Below, one piece after another: positions 30,358 through 42,324 of a stretch of 64,000 bases of DNA (positions are counted from its first letter, which is position 1; each line of letters begins with the position of its first letter). The stretch lies in assembly GCA_028554755.1 (NCBI GenBank), contig JAPTOF010000004.1, positions 17,850,001 to 17,914,000 on the forward strand, written 5' to 3'. The DNA is from Cordia subcordata. Taxonomy: Eukaryota; Streptophyta; Magnoliopsida; Boraginales; Cordiaceae. A program made the translations under genes and the position numbers. The notes below the pieces were generated by a model. That model had not been told where the DNA came from and searched no databases. It worked only from the letters and a program-made list of their open reading frames with translations.

Positions 30358-31982
30358 TGATGTGTGTCATTTGTGTGTGTTTGCATCTAGTTTTTGCATG
30401 CACATTTAAGGGTGTTTAGAGCATAACTGAGTGCACTTACTCTAAAGTTTATGCATATTTGTTAATATTTGTACATGATGTATTTAGGTACATAAATACT
30501 ATACTAAGTGTTATATTCCATGTTTTAGAAGTGTTTTGAAAGGGTTCAAACTTACGCGAGTAAGAAATGAGCTAACGGATGAAGACCAGAAGAAAAGCAA
30601 TAAAGAAGAGATCATTCTGATTCAGCCGGTCAACTTAGAAGAAGAGCTAGCCGATCATCTAGGTGGACCGGCCGCTCCAGAGAATAAAGAATTGAAGCCA
30701 GTCGAGTTCCTCAAGGAGCCGGTCAACCGGCTACGTCGACCGGCCATTCTAGAGAGCATCATGATTGAAGCTGGTCGAGCAAGAAAGAGAAGCCGGTCGA
30801 CCGGCTATGCGCTGAAGAAATTCATAAAAAGCTCGTTTCAACTCATTTTAAGGGGAGGAACTTTTGTTTTTAAAACCCTAATAAACCCTAACCCTTTACC
30901 TACTTCACAAAACACCCTAAATCACCATCTAAACCCCACACCAAGCTAGGATTAAAGCATTAAACAAAGATTTGAAGGATTTGTACGGATTTGGAAGCAA
31001 GAATTTAGGAAAGTTCTTCTTGTTCTTTCTCTATTTCTTGTAAACATGTTGCTAGATTAGGCTAGATTTAGGGTTGATTGTTGTTGTATATTAGATTAGG
31101 GCTTTGAATAATAGATTTGTGTAGATCTTTGGCTTTTAATACATGTTTGTTTACATAAATATATGGCATGATTCAATATGTCTATGTATTGGAAATCAAA
31201 CATGTCTATATGTTTGTTAAAATGCCTATGCGAATATGCATGTGTTATTTGTGCTTCAAATGCTCTTATCTACTTATATGGGTGATATGATTGTGCTTAA
31301 TCTTATGGCTTTGCTTAGTAGAGCAGGCTTTAGCTTTAAATCCAACTAATAGGTTACATGCTATGCTTAGTCGAGTTTAGGTGCTAGTCCTTGGCTTTAA
31401 ATCCAGCCAAGTGGATAAGTTAACTTAGACTAGAGTATTCCTCACCCACGTTAGTGTTCGTCAATCGAGCCTTAATATCACGTAGTGTTTAGGTGCTAGT
31501 CCTTGGCTTTAAATTAAGCCAAGAGGATAAGTTCTAAGCATGGATTGCATAGGCTAGGAGGAATTGGGCCTTAGCTTTAAATCCAGCTAACGGGTTAAAC
31601 CACTGGTATTGGTCAAGAGAGCCCCCAATCAACACTACAGCAATAGAAGTCTCGAGCCTTAGATAGACCTCATCCATTATCATAGCCCAAGTCTAGCTAC
31701 AATGCAATCACCCTAGGTCCCCTTTTTCTTTGTTAGTTTTTCCTTCCTTAGTTTGGCTCCTTTAAGTTCCTCTATAGATTAGTTTTTATTTTCCTTTTTT
31801 CGAGCTCCCTTCCATCCTAAAGTAAGCACACACACGCACGTAGCTAGTTTAAGGCATTCGAGCACATAGAGACTAAACTAAGGTAGCCTCCCTGTGGAGA
31901 CGATACCTGTACTCGAATCCACTATACCACGAATGATCTATACACTTGCGGGTGTAAAACTCGATACGAATAGCACACATCA
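30358..31982 (+). repeat. E2 3' LTR
   Basis: 1625 bp from TGATGTGTGTC to GCACACATCA. It is followed by AATGG, the TSD also found before 13379. It has the same features as the 5' LTR: U3 GTCGAC repeats, telo-boxes and four CTTTAAAT hairpin motifs (one decayed to TTAAATTAAG near 31508). Confidence 0.92.
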
Positions 31983-32007
31983 AATGGAGTAAAGAGTCAT
32001 CTTGACC

Positions 32008-32325
32008 CTATTGTGAAAATGCATGATGTTGCTCCCTAGAATCATGATAGCTAGATGTAGATGCATGCATGGGTGTATGATTGCTAGAGGCATAGGGCAT
32101 TGCATGCAATTGGGGATAAGGTTGGAAAATGGGACAAGCACTAGGAAAATGAGCACGGCTTCCACAATGATTGCAATAACAAGAATATGCATCCCTATAG
32201 TCATGATTACTAAATGAAGATGCATGAGATGTTACATGACTATAGGGGTCATTAGTTGCACTAGCCCTAGGTGGGGAATTCTCGTGGGGACAGAAAACTG
32301 TAGGATGCATAAAACTTCCACACAA
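32008..32325 (-). pseudogene. E1 double CCHC zinc-knuckle ORF
   Basis: This is the minus-strand counterpart of E2's 15225-15518 with linker. The knuckles read CRLCGSFMHPTVFC (partly upstream of the listed start) and CNHCGSRAHFPSAC, both CX2CX4HX4C. The normal start region (about 32325-32385) has a deletion of about 20 bp just after the ATG compared with E2, putting the ATG out of frame. Unlike E2 and E4, this copy has CAA rather than TGA after PYP, so the linker reads through (PQLHAMPYA). The frame is cut at 31988 by the E2 insertion. Confidence 0.75.
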
Positions 32326-32581
32326 GCGACATGCATAAAGGATACGCTCGGGTGGTGGGGAAGAGGATACAAGTGACCATATTCAATGAATCACAAGTAA
32401 AACCTCTTCACAATCAATTTTTTTTATTATTTTTTTCAAATTTTTTTCGAGAGATTTTTTTTTTGGTTTTTAAATTTTAAATTTTTTTTTAGTTTTCAAA
32501 AAATGGAAAGCAAGTAAAGATAGTGCACACGCAAGCAACCAATCGCAAACACAAAAGCACACAAAGAACCAATACCGTGCC

Positions 32582-32599
32582 TTCCCAGCAACGGCGCCA
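32582..32599 (-). promoter_or_regulatory. E1 primer-binding site
   Basis: Read on the minus strand: TGGCGCCGTTGCTGGGAA. It is the Athila-type PBS with two changes near its 3' end, 6 bp from the 5' LTR. Confidence 0.85.
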
Positions 32600-32605
32600 A
32601 AAACT

Positions 32606-34225
32606 TGATGTGTGCTATTCGTATCGACTGATCGTTCATGGTATAGCAGATTCGAGTGCGAGTATCGTCTCCACAGGGAGGCTACGTTAGCTAGGACTTT
32701 ATGTGCTTGGATGCTTCAAACTAGCTACGTGTGTGTGCGTGCTTATTTTAGGATGGAAGAGAGCTCAGAAAAAAAGGAAAATAAAAACTAATCTATGGAG
32801 GAACTTAAAGGAGCCAAAGTAAAGAAGGAAGAACTAACAAAGAAGAAGGGGATCTAGGGTGATTGCATTGCAACAAGACTTGGGCTATGATAATGGAAGA
32901 GGTTTATCTAAGGCTCGGGACTTCTATTGCCGTTGTGTTGATCAGGGGCTCTCTTAACCAATACTAGCAGTTTAACCCGTTAGCTGGATTTAAAGCTAAG
33001 GGCCGATCCCTCCTAGCCTACGTAATTCGTGCTTAGAACTTATCCTCTTGGCTGGATTTAAAGGCAAGGACTAGCACCTAAACACTACGTGACATTAAGG
33101 CTCGATTAACCAACACTAACGTGAGTGAGGGATACTCTAGTCTAGGTTAACTTATCCGCTTGGCTGGATTGAAAGCTAAGGACTAGCACCTAAACTCGAC
33201 TACACAAAGCATGTAACCTATTAGCTAGATTTAAAGCTAAAGCCTACTCTACTAAGCAAAGCCATGAGATTAAGCACAATCACATCACCCATATAAGTAG
33301 ATAAGAGCATTTGAAGCACAAATAACAAATGCATATTCACTTAGGCATTTTAACAAACACATAGACATGTTTGATTTCCAATACATAGACATATTGAATC
33401 ATGACATAAATTTATGTAAACAATCATGTATTAAGAGCCAAAGATCTACACAAATCCATTATTCAAAGCCCTAATCCAATATACAACAATAATCAACCCT
33501 AAATCTAGCCTAATCTAGCAATATATTTACAAGAAAAAGAGAAAGAACAAGAAGAACTTCTCTGAATTCTTGCTTCCAAATCTGTACAAATCCTTCAAAT
33601 CTTTGTTTAATGCTTCAATCCTAGCTTGGTGTGGGGTTTAGATGGTGGTTTAAGGTGTTTTGTGAAGTGGGCAAAGGGTTAGGGTTTATTAGGATTTAAG
33701 AAATAAAAGTTCCTCCCTTGAAAATGAGCTGAAACGAGCTTTTTATAGATTTATTCAGCGCATAGCCGGTTGACCTAGCCAGTCGATCAGCTCCTCTTTC
33801 TTGCTTGACCGGCTTCAATCATGATGCTCTCTGGAATGGTCGGTTGACCTAGCCAGTCGACTGGCTCCTTGAGGAACTCAACCAGCTTAAATTCTTTATT
33901 CTCTGGAGCAGTCGGTCGACCTAGACGGTCCACTGGCTCTTCTTCTAAATTGACAGGCTGGATCAGAATGATCTCTTCTTTATTCCTTTTCTTCCAATCT
34001 TCATCCGTTAGCTCATTTCTTCCTCGCGTAAGCTTGAACCCTTCTAAAACACTCCTAAAACATGGAATATAACACTTAGTATAGTATTTATGCATCTAAA
34101 TACATTATGTACAAATATTAACAAATATGCATAAACTTTGTACTAAGTGCACTCAATTATGCTCTAAACACCTTTAAATGTGCATGCAAAAACTAGATGC
34201 AAACACGCACAAATGACATACATCA
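32606..34225 (-). repeat. E1 5' LTR
   Basis: 1620 bp, running on the minus strand from TGATGTATGTC (34225) to AGCACACATCA (32606). It abuts the TSD GCTTC at 34226. It has the same layout as the E2 LTRs and is the reference for telling E1-type from E2-type variants. The U3 open frame is at 33787-34095 (minus). Confidence 0.92.
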
Positions 34226-36742
34226 GCTTCTACTATCTTAGTCTCATTATATTCAAAAAGTGCTCAATAAATTTAAAGGCTATTATAGTAGTCCAATAAA
34301 GACACCTATTGATGTAAGTTTACATCTAACTAAAAATACTGGTGAAAAAGTATCCCAATTGAAATTCTTCTGCATTATTGGAAGCTTAATGTATATCATG
34401 TATTACACAAAACCTGATATGGCACATGCAATCAATAAATTGAATAGATACAGTAGCAATCCAGGGCAAAACTATTGAATAGCTATTATAAGGGTTCCAA
34501 GGTACTTGAGGTATAGCTTGTACTATAGGTTGCATTATACTAGATATCTAGCACTACTTGAAGGATATAATGTCACTAATTTATATATAATTCAAGTGAA
34601 ACAAAGTCCATGAGTAGATATGTTTTTACTTTGGCAGGAATATTAATCTCATAAAAGTCTTCTAAGCAAACATGCATAGCTAAATCTATTACGGATTTAA
34701 ATTTATTAGTTTAGATGAAGCTGAAAAATAAGTAGAGTGGCTTTGTAACTTCATAGACGGTATTCAAAATTCGACTAAACTTGTGCCAACAATTTGTACA
34801 TGTTGTGATCGCCAAGTAGCAGTTGGAAGGCATAGTGTAATATGTATAACAATAAGTCTGGACATATATGTGTAGACATAATACTATTAGGCAATTACTC
34901 TCTAATGGTATTATATCTACTAACTATGTGAGGTTGAAAAATAATATTGTAGATCTATCAACAAGAAGGTTTATTGATAGAGGGAGTATATAATACATAG
35001 AGAGGAATGGTTTCTCAATCCTATGACTAATAGTTGCCACAATAGGAACCCTACCTAATTGACTAAAGATCCCAAGATCTAGGTTCAAAGGAAAAACTGA
35101 ATTATGTTATTGTGACTCGATACAAAGTATTATGGGGTTTGCCCTTTTACCTATTCCTATGATGTGAAAACAACACTACCTATAAGAGATTAGGTTAAAC
35201 AAAGGCTTTTAACAACTCTTATGTATTGAAAAAACTAAAGGTGGTGTAGTAGGAGCCTCTTAATAAGAAATTACCTATTTGGGTAAAGGGTAGGCCAATC
35301 TTATGAGAATTCCAAGAGTAAATTCTCAATGAGTACTCATGAAAACCAGGATCCATTCAATCCCAAAATGAAAACAACAATGAGAACCTCAAGATAGTAT
35401 CTAAGTGGTATTGTGTTTATACAAAAGCTTAACAATTCAAGAAATCAGATTCACTAATAAATGAGTAAATTCAAAAGTGCTCACTAAGAAAGGTTCAAAG
35501 TCATCGGCTACCTATCCTGATGCAATATTATTCTATTTGAACTCTTCCAGTTGTAGACACAAATTTGTAATACTGACCAACCAATTTTATTCATAAAGAG
35601 GAGCCAATTTCTAATTCATGTAAGGGATCGTTGTCATTTGGGTTTTAAATTTAAATGAATACTGATCTATGACTTAATTTTAGAATGGGTCCTACATAAT
35701 AGAATGGGAAGAAAAATGCATATATAGATTCATCTTTTCGAGAAAATGATCGTAATATATTTACTTGTTCAAAACAAGATGAATGAGAAAATTGATTTTA
35801 AAACTGAAGGACTATGTGGTACATCAACTTAGAGAATTAAACATTTAGCAAACAAGAAAACCAAAGCCATTTAATTCTACTTATATATCTTATATTTAAT
35901 ATTAGGGTTTAACTCAAATACCAAACACATGAGCTTGTTCTGACTACCCACATTGTTCACTTGAGTGCATAGGTATGGGCAATGGTGTGGGCTTAGACTA
36001 AGGCCTAAATGGCTTTATATTTTTGGACAAATTTCTTCATTTTATCTGTTAATCAGTTGCACTAATAGGTCAACTGGGAATGAGTAAAATAAGACCATCA
36101 ATCGAGTAAGAAATGGATAAGACACTACCTTAATTGATTGACCAGCTCATTTGACTAGCATGACTAGTATGGTCAGTGCCTTGACTAGTGAGTGCAGCGA
36201 GTTGACCGACTTGATTGACTAGTTACAACAAAATATGTTGATTGGACATGCCTTCCAGCTGGAATAGACATAACTGCTTCTTATCTAATTGTTTACTCGG
36301 TTATGGATACTTAAAAATTCCTCTTCTATTAGGCATATTACATCTATAAATACCTATTTAAGTTGAGAATGCAACAACTTTTCTAAAATTTTGAATTCTC
36401 TCTAGCTTTCATTCACTCAACATACATGTAGTCTAGGCTTTGCAAAACAAATAGTTGAGCATTATTTTGGTTCATCATGTCTAAGAATTTGGTGTGCTCC
36501 TATTTATAGACAAAACTGTTGTATCTTGAGAGACTTTCGCTAGTGACCATCAATATCATTGGTAGATGAGTATGTCTTTAGGAGACTAAATGCAATTTGT
36601 GCCTCGACTTGCATTACATTTTCATCTTGTGTCAAGTGTAGTAAGTTATTCTAATTTAGTAAGAGCTTTTACTTTATTGATTTCCCTTTACGAATTTGTC
36701 TTTATGAATCTTTTATGTTGTACTTATATATTTTGGTGCCAA
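34226..36742 (+). mobile_element. C2 Copia, right half
   Basis: After the TSD GCTTC the Copia RT resumes (34260-34478: KTPIDVSLHLTKNTGE, FCIIGSLMYIMYYTKPDMAHAINKLNRY). RNase H follows in decayed form to about 34990, then a noncoding tail (to about 35600) homologous to the C3 tail at 59007-59580. Probable 3' LTR sequence follows, with a TATA box at 36345-36352; its start is uncertain (a TGTCATTTGGG at 35642 is one candidate). It ends near GGTGCCAACA at 36744. The segment 36090-36230 is packed with TTGACTAG-like motifs. Confidence 0.7.
34260..34478 (+). pseudogene. C2 RT / RNase H connection fragment
   Basis: A 72-codon open frame with the Copia RT C-terminal block VSQLKFFCIIGSLMYIMYYT and KPDMAHAINKLNRYSSNPG. 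It is equivalent to C3 58264-58440. Sequence downstream is full of stops, although a fragment resembling the last RNase H block (about 34830-34970) can be picked out. It is a dead remnant of the element into which E1 inserted. Confidence 0.82.
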
Positions 36743-37073
36743 CAAATTTGGGTCAAAGATTTTTCCCATTGGCACCATATCATGTGATATTCACATATAT
36801 GCAGATATCTTGACTCTAAAGCCAAGAAAATTATAGAGAAATGACATTGATGTGATAGATTAAAGGCTTGAAACTAATTCTTGATAAAAGTGATTTTGTC
36901 TTTGTCAGTGCTTTGTGGTCACACTAGCACTATAAAATATGAAGTTAGTTGTTATAGTTATGTGACTTCTAGTTATATTTAGAAGTATAACAAAAAAAAG
37001 AAATTCTTGTTGCACGTGCCCCAAGTGTAATAAATACATTAATGTAATAACAAGATAGATATTATACTTGAAA
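36743..37073. other. Spacer without genes
   Basis: About 330 bp of A+T-rich DNA. The only structure seen is a 9-bp inverted repeat, TGGTGCCAA at 36734-36742 and TTGGCACCA at 36769-36777, at the C2 LTR end. Confidence 0.5.
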
Positions 37074-37229
37074 ATGTAACTAATATTTGTTTTATTTGAG
37101 GATGTAGTTAATATTAGTTACATTTTGGAATGTAACTGAAGTTTGTTACACTTTAAAATATAGTTAATATTAGTTGTGCTTTAAGATATGGTAAATGTTA
37201 GTCACACTTTGAAACATAGCTAATGTTTT
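37074..37229. repeat. 28-bp minisatellite, five and a half units
   Basis: Units start at 37074, 37102, 37130, 37158, 37186 and 37214. The consensus is close to ATGTAGTTAATATT then AGTTACACTTTGAA. Every full unit is 28 bp with several substitutions, so it is old. No coding potential. Confidence 0.85.
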
Positions 37230-37423
37230 AAAATTATGAATTGCTTAAAATTAAATAAACATTAACAACTTAAAACATAATTTACCCTAAAATCCACCCA
37301 GAAGAAAATCATTGAGCAAGATTCTAACATACAAAAACAATTTTGATTGTTTAACGTAGTTTTATATCATCAAGACAATATCATAAATAAGGAAAAAATT
37401 AAAACAAAACTTGAATTAGTGTT
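37230..37423. other. A+T-rich spacer left of E3
   Basis: No gene seen. It includes an 18-bp sequence (CAAAACTTGAATTAGTGT, 37405-37422) repeated exactly at 47368-47385, and the E3 TSD GTGTT (37419-37423). Confidence 0.55.
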
Positions 37424-39325
37424 TGATACACTATTTCGGAGCACAAGCCTAAATAGCCCATAAGCGCATGGGTAATGTGTAATACGATGTGTGCGAGTGT
37501 CAGGTCGAATCCACAGAGAGGTCTAACGTGAGTGGTGTCCAAAGCTATGTGCGTCCTAAAGGCTACGTGTTTGGTCCCTAAACTATGATATTTTTATATT
37601 TTTGGTTTGAGGGGAGCTCAGGAAAAGAAAACTTAATCTAAGGACAAGAAAATAAAAAGGCGTGTGTGTGAAATAGGGGAATCAAGCAATCTAAGGGAGT
37701 CAAACACGTATAAATAAGGACTAGGGTGATTATGTCTTGCCTATGGATATTAACTACATCTATCAAGGGATGCTTGATGGATATACTTAGTTGCTTTCGT
37801 CTAGACCTTTAATTAACCTCCTAATGAAACCCTTAGGACTCGGTGCAGGTTCGTCCCTAGGCAAGTCTACCTAGAGCTACAACATGGTCCTTATGACCAA
37901 GGCATTAGGGCTAGCTAATCAAAGTACTAGGTGACTTGAATCGATCTAACCCTAGCGTCTAATCATTGGCTGGGTTTAAAGCCAAGACTTAGTCCATCTA
38001 AGGTCGATTAACCTACACTAAAACCCGTTAGCTGGATTTAAAGCTAAGGGTGACTCGACCTAGGCTAATCATTATTTGAGCACCATCAATCATCATCATT
38101 AACCTTTGAGCAGAAAGCATACACATCTAGGGAAAGGCATTCGAGGATAAGTTGACCTCTCCTACTACTAAACACATAGACATGTTTAGATTACATCAAT
38201 TTGAGCAATAACACCCGACATGTTAACAATAGCACCCGACATGTAAGCAATAGAAGCTATTTATACTATTAAGTATGCTAACACACACATAGATATGTAT
38301 ATAGTCATACCCTCTTCATGTAATCACCACACAACCGCATAGACATGCTAGCATAAAGCTATAGAAATGGTTAATTGCAAGATAGGCTTCAATATACATA
38401 TACAACTTCATTGAGGCATTTCAACAAACACATAGACATTTATGTAAAATAGCCTTTGAAACCCTAAGCACAAAGCATATATATAATTCCATCAAGTACC
38501 CATTATAAAAGAGTAGTAATCAATCCATAATACAAGAATAATCACCCTACATAGCTCTAATGAAACATAATTAGACTTAGGATAAAAGAGAGATACCCTC
38601 CTATTCATAGTCAAGCTTTACAATCCATAATCTATGCCCAAATCCTAGTGTTTGATCCTCTTCGATCCTTGATTCCAAGTGTTAAATGTATTTAAAAGTG
38701 AGTGTGTGATGTGGTTTTAGGTGGATTTTGGATTTACAAAAGCGGGTGTGTGAATTGGTTGATGTTCTTCCTAAAAAATCAATAAAAAATGGATTAAATA
38801 GAGCTGTCAACGCACAGAGCCGGAGGCCCAGCTGGTCGACCGACTTTAGGGCTAAGTCAATCTGCCTAAATTGGCCTAGATTCAAATTTGGCCGGTTGAC
38901 CTTGACAGGAGGTCGATCGGTCTTGATAGTAAAATATTCAAATCTTACTCATTTTGGCTCCAATTAGCTCACCATTTTTTTCTAATGCTTCATACCTCTG
39001 TAAGGGATCTCCCAAGCCATCTTTTTCACCCTAAAACATGTCCAAACTTTGTCCATATCCTTCTTTGTTACAAGCTCTAAATTTGCCTCTGGTTGCACTC
39101 GATTTCGCCTCGGTTGCTCCTTCCTTCACTTGGCCACTTCCAAATGCACTTTTCTTCATTCCTTTATATCTGAAACACCCTTTGCTTTGTTCCACACTCT
39201 AAGCACCCTCAATCAAGCTGCAATTATCTCTCTGAATCACACCTAAAACAAGCAACAGACGTGCATTAGTGTAGCATTTAAGTCTTAACTTCAACTATGA
39301 ACATGTAAACCCTAATATGCACAAG

Positions 39326-41470
39326 TGATGTGTTGGTTTCGTGTGTGATTTTGCATTGTATTTATATATCTATTTTGAGATTTTTTGTGCTTTATTAGGT
39401 GTATTAGTATAGCATTTATGTCATACTTGAGCATATTAGGCTTTAGATGTCTATAGTTGAGCTTAAACCATAAATGCTACATTAAAGTGCACTTAACTTG
39501 TCTTTTAGATGAGATTTGGAACAGTGCTTGGAGCTTAAAATGATAAAGATGTGATGATAAAGCCAAGTCAAAGGTGTTTTGGATAAGAAGAAAGCAAAAA
39601 TATTGCATTTGCAAGCTCTCGGACAAAGAACGGAGTAATCAAGCGAAACCGAGCGCAACGGGAGCCAAACTTGGAGCTTGCAACTAAAGGGGAAACAGAC
39701 TATGTTTAGACATGTTTATGGGGTGTAAAAGATGAATAAAAATGGTTTGGGAGATTCCCAAAAGCGATACAAATCCATAGAAAAAACCGCACATGAATTG
39801 GAGCCAAAACAGAGCCGAATGGAGCAAAACAAGAAGAGTCGGTTGAGTACCCTTCAAAAACCCGGTGGACCACCAGCTCACTAGGCCAGGAAAAACAGTG
39901 AGAAATCCTCCTTTGGTGGAATTGAGGTCCCTTGGTACCGGTGCTCCAGTTAGGTGCTTCGGTAGTCACGGAAAATTGGCTATATAAGCCCACTTTTGGC
40001 CATTTTATAGAAGAACAAGTCATATTCTTTTATATCCATCTCCCAAATCCCTAATACTCTTATCTCCCACCTCTTAAACACTCTTCCCTACACAAAAGCA
40101 CTTTGGAATCAAGCCTCTAAGAGGATAAAACGCAAGGATTTGGGCATAGCTCTTAGATTGTAAAGGTATGGCTTTGAATAAAAAGGTAGCTTCTTTGTCT
40201 CTCTTTTATCCTAAATTAATGTATGTTTGACTAGAACTATGTAGGGTGATTTACTCTTGTATTATGGATGATTATTACATTATTGTTATGGGTATTTGAT
40301 GGATTTATAAATATATGCTTATGCTTAGGGTTTTGAATGGCAAATTTACATTCTTGTCTATGTGTTTATAGAAATGCCTCAATGATGTAGCATGTGTATA
40401 TTGAAGTCTATTTTGGTATTAACCATTTCTAAATCATTATGCTATCATGTTTATGTGTTTGTGTGGTGATTTTATGAAGTGGGTATGCTTATATACATGT
40501 CTATGTGTGTGTTTGCATATCAAATAGCACAAATAGTTTCTATTGCATACATGTCAGGTGCCATTACTTAAATTCGTGTAATCTAAGCATGTCTATGTGT
40601 TTAGTAGTCGAATACTCCGGAGAATTCTCAAACGCCATGCCCTAGATGTGTTTGCTTCATGCTTTAATGTCAATCTCTGCTATTGTGATGCGATCGTTGG
40701 TGCATAATTAGAAACTAGCCTAGGTTAAGTCTCCTTTGGCTTTAAATCCAGCCAATAGGAGTCCGAATAGGTTTAGTTGACCTTAGTTTACTTAGGAAGT
40801 CTAGTTAGTTCACCCTAACACCCTAGGTTCATAAGGACTACGTCGTAGCTCTAAGTGGGGCAAAGCTTAGGGACTGACTCACACCGAGTCCTAGGGCCAG
40901 ATTAGGGAACTAATTAGAGGACTAGGTGCTAGGGTTGGATCGATCTACACTCACCTAGAATCTTATTGGCTAGCCCTAATTCCTACGTCATAAAGACCAC
41001 ACCGTACTGCTAGGCATCGCGACCTAGGGACGGACCCGTACTGAGGCTTAGGGTACCAATTACGAGGCTAATTATAGGTCTAGATTTGAGCACTTAGTAT
41101 AATCCATCGAGTAACCATAGAAATATGTAGTAATCACCCATTTACAAGCTGTAATCACCCTATTCCCCATTTCCATGTGCTAGTATCCCCTTAGATCGCT
41201 TGATTCCCCATCGCGCGCACATACACACACACCACCTTTTTATTTCCTTGTTTTTAGATTAGGTTTACTTTTCTCGAGCTCCATTTAAATCAAAAACCCC
41301 AAAAACACTATAGTCAGGACCTCAACACATAGCTTTTAGGACATACTTAGCTTAGGATACCGTACACGTTAGGCCTCCGCGTGGATTTGACCCCGCACTC
41401 GTACACACTGTACTACGCACGTCTCGTGCACTTGTAGGCTATTTAAGCTTGTGCTCACGAATAGCGATCA
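39326..41470 (+). repeat. E4 5' LTR
   Basis: 2145 bp from TGATGTGTTGG to ATAGCGATCA. TATA box TATATAAG at 39981-39988. One clear hairpin motif, TTGGCTTTAAATCCAGCCAA (near 40737). U3 has CGGTTGAG...GGTGGACC blocks (39840-39880), related to the GTCGAC repeats of E1 and E2. Confidence 0.9.
39981..39988 (+). promoter_or_regulatory. E4 LTR TATA box
   Basis: TATATAAG in the 5' LTR; the same box is at 45738-45745 in the 3' LTR. The leader after it has CCCTAATACTC / CCCTAACACTC telo-box-like sequence. Confidence 0.6.
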
Positions 41471-41476
41471 AGTTCT

Positions 41477-41494
41477 TGGTGCCATTGCCGGGGA
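41477..41494 (+). promoter_or_regulatory. E4 primer-binding site
   Basis: TGGTGCCATTGCCGGGGA. It differs from E2's PBS at two positions, both explained by CpG loss (CG to TG or CA), as expected for a methylated, silenced element. Confidence 0.85.
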
Positions 41495-41648
41495 GGCAAT
41501 GGTTGTTTGGTTTCTTAGTTTTGTGTGTCTTAGCTTGTTATGTGTTGTTTTATATTTTCTTTTCATGTTTTCTTTATTTTGATTGATAAAAAAAATTCAA
41601 AAAAAAGTTGTTGACCATTGTGAAGAAGTTTACTTGTGTCAATTAATC

Positions 41649-41942
41649 ATGAATGATCCTAATGCATCATGGTGGTCATTTGTATCCTCTTCCCCATCGC
41701 CCGAACATGTTCCCATTACATGTCGCATTTGTGGAAGTTTTATGCATCCAACTGTTTTCTGTTCCCACGAAAGTTCCCCACCTAGAGCTAGTGCTAACTA
41801 TAACCCCTATAGTCATGCATCATCTCATGCATCTTCATTTAGAAATCATGACTATAGAAATGCATATTCTTGTTGTTGCAATCTATGTGGAAGCCGAGCT
41901 CATAATTCCAATACTTGCCCTACCTTTCACCCTTATCCCTGA
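41649..41942 (+). pseudogene. E4 double CCHC zinc-knuckle ORF
   Basis: ATG at 41649 gives MNDPNASWWSFVSSSP. The knuckles are CRICGSFMHPTVFC and CNLCGSRAHNSNTC, both exact CX2CX4HX4C. The TGA after YP (41940-41942) is at the same codon as in E2. Knuckle cysteines and histidines are conserved in all three elements while the linkers vary, which points to selection before decay. Likely a nucleic-acid-binding gag-like protein. Confidence 0.77.
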
Positions 41943-42320
41943 TTGCATGCTAGGCCTTATGCCCTTAGCAATCATATGCCCATGCATGCATCTTCATCCT
42001 GTTATCATGATTCTAAGGAGCAACATCATGCATCTTCATATTGGGATCAAGATGACTCTTCATATTTTCCACCTCATTGCTTTGAAAGTCCATCTCCTGC
42101 ACCGTCATTTCCTACCCAAACTTTCTCCGAGTTTTATAATGGTTGTGGTTATAGTGACCTTAATCAAGATATTTACCATTTTCATTCAGTTGAGCCCTCT
42201 TCTGTAATGTCTTCATTCTCGGAGCAATTAGATCAAATGCTTGAGCAATCCCAATCTCTCCTCCGATCCAATCAAAGAGGAACTAGAGAATTTGAAGTGA
42301 GACACCAAATCTCTAGGTAA
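41943..42320 (+). pseudogene. E4 linker ORF
   Basis: In frame with the previous ORF past the TGA. It has LHARPYALSNHMPMHASS, YHDSKEQHHASSYWDQDD, SFSEQLDQMLEQSQSLL and SNQRGTREFEVRHQIS. The Gln/Glu/Leu-rich part may form a short coiled coil. The stop at 42318 follows a likely indel; the next frame begins at 42325. Confidence 0.68.
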
Positions 42321-42324
42321 GCGC

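Larger units (their letters stand above)
13379..31982 (+). mobile_element. E2: composite non-autonomous Athila-type element, LTR-internal-LTR-internal-LTR
   Basis: E2 is inserted in E1 with the perfect TSD AATGG (13374-13378 and 31983-31987). On the plus strand: LTR (13379-14998), full internal region (14999-18715), a second LTR (18716-20319), the Athila E5 (20331-28880), the last 1.5 kb of a second internal region (28881-30357) and a third LTR (30358-31982). Only the outermost ends have matching TSDs, so this is one integrated unit that became tandem, for example by unequal exchange between LTRs, and was then hit by E5 and a deletion. It encodes zinc-knuckle and acidic proteins but no RT of its own. 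Confidence 0.9.
6148..34225 (-). mobile_element. E1: non-autonomous Athila-type element with nested insertions
   Basis: E1 lies on the minus strand. Its outer ends are minus-oriented LTR termini, TGATGTGTGC at 6148 and ACATCA at 34225, flanked by the perfect 5-bp TSD GCTTC (6143-6147 and 34226-34230) inside Copia C2. Read on the minus strand: 5' LTR (34225-32606), PBS, zinc-knuckle ORF, interruption by E2 (31982-13379), rest of the coding region (13378-11899), long 3' noncoding region with two polypurine tracts, then the 3' LTR. That LTR is itself split by an inverted copy at about 6781-9246. There is no RT, RNase H or integrase in E1's own sequence, so mobility would need enzymes in trans. 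Confidence 0.92.

Noticed and set aside
37074..37229. CRISPR-like array
   Set aside because: The units are contiguous with no spacers, and the DNA is plant nuclear.
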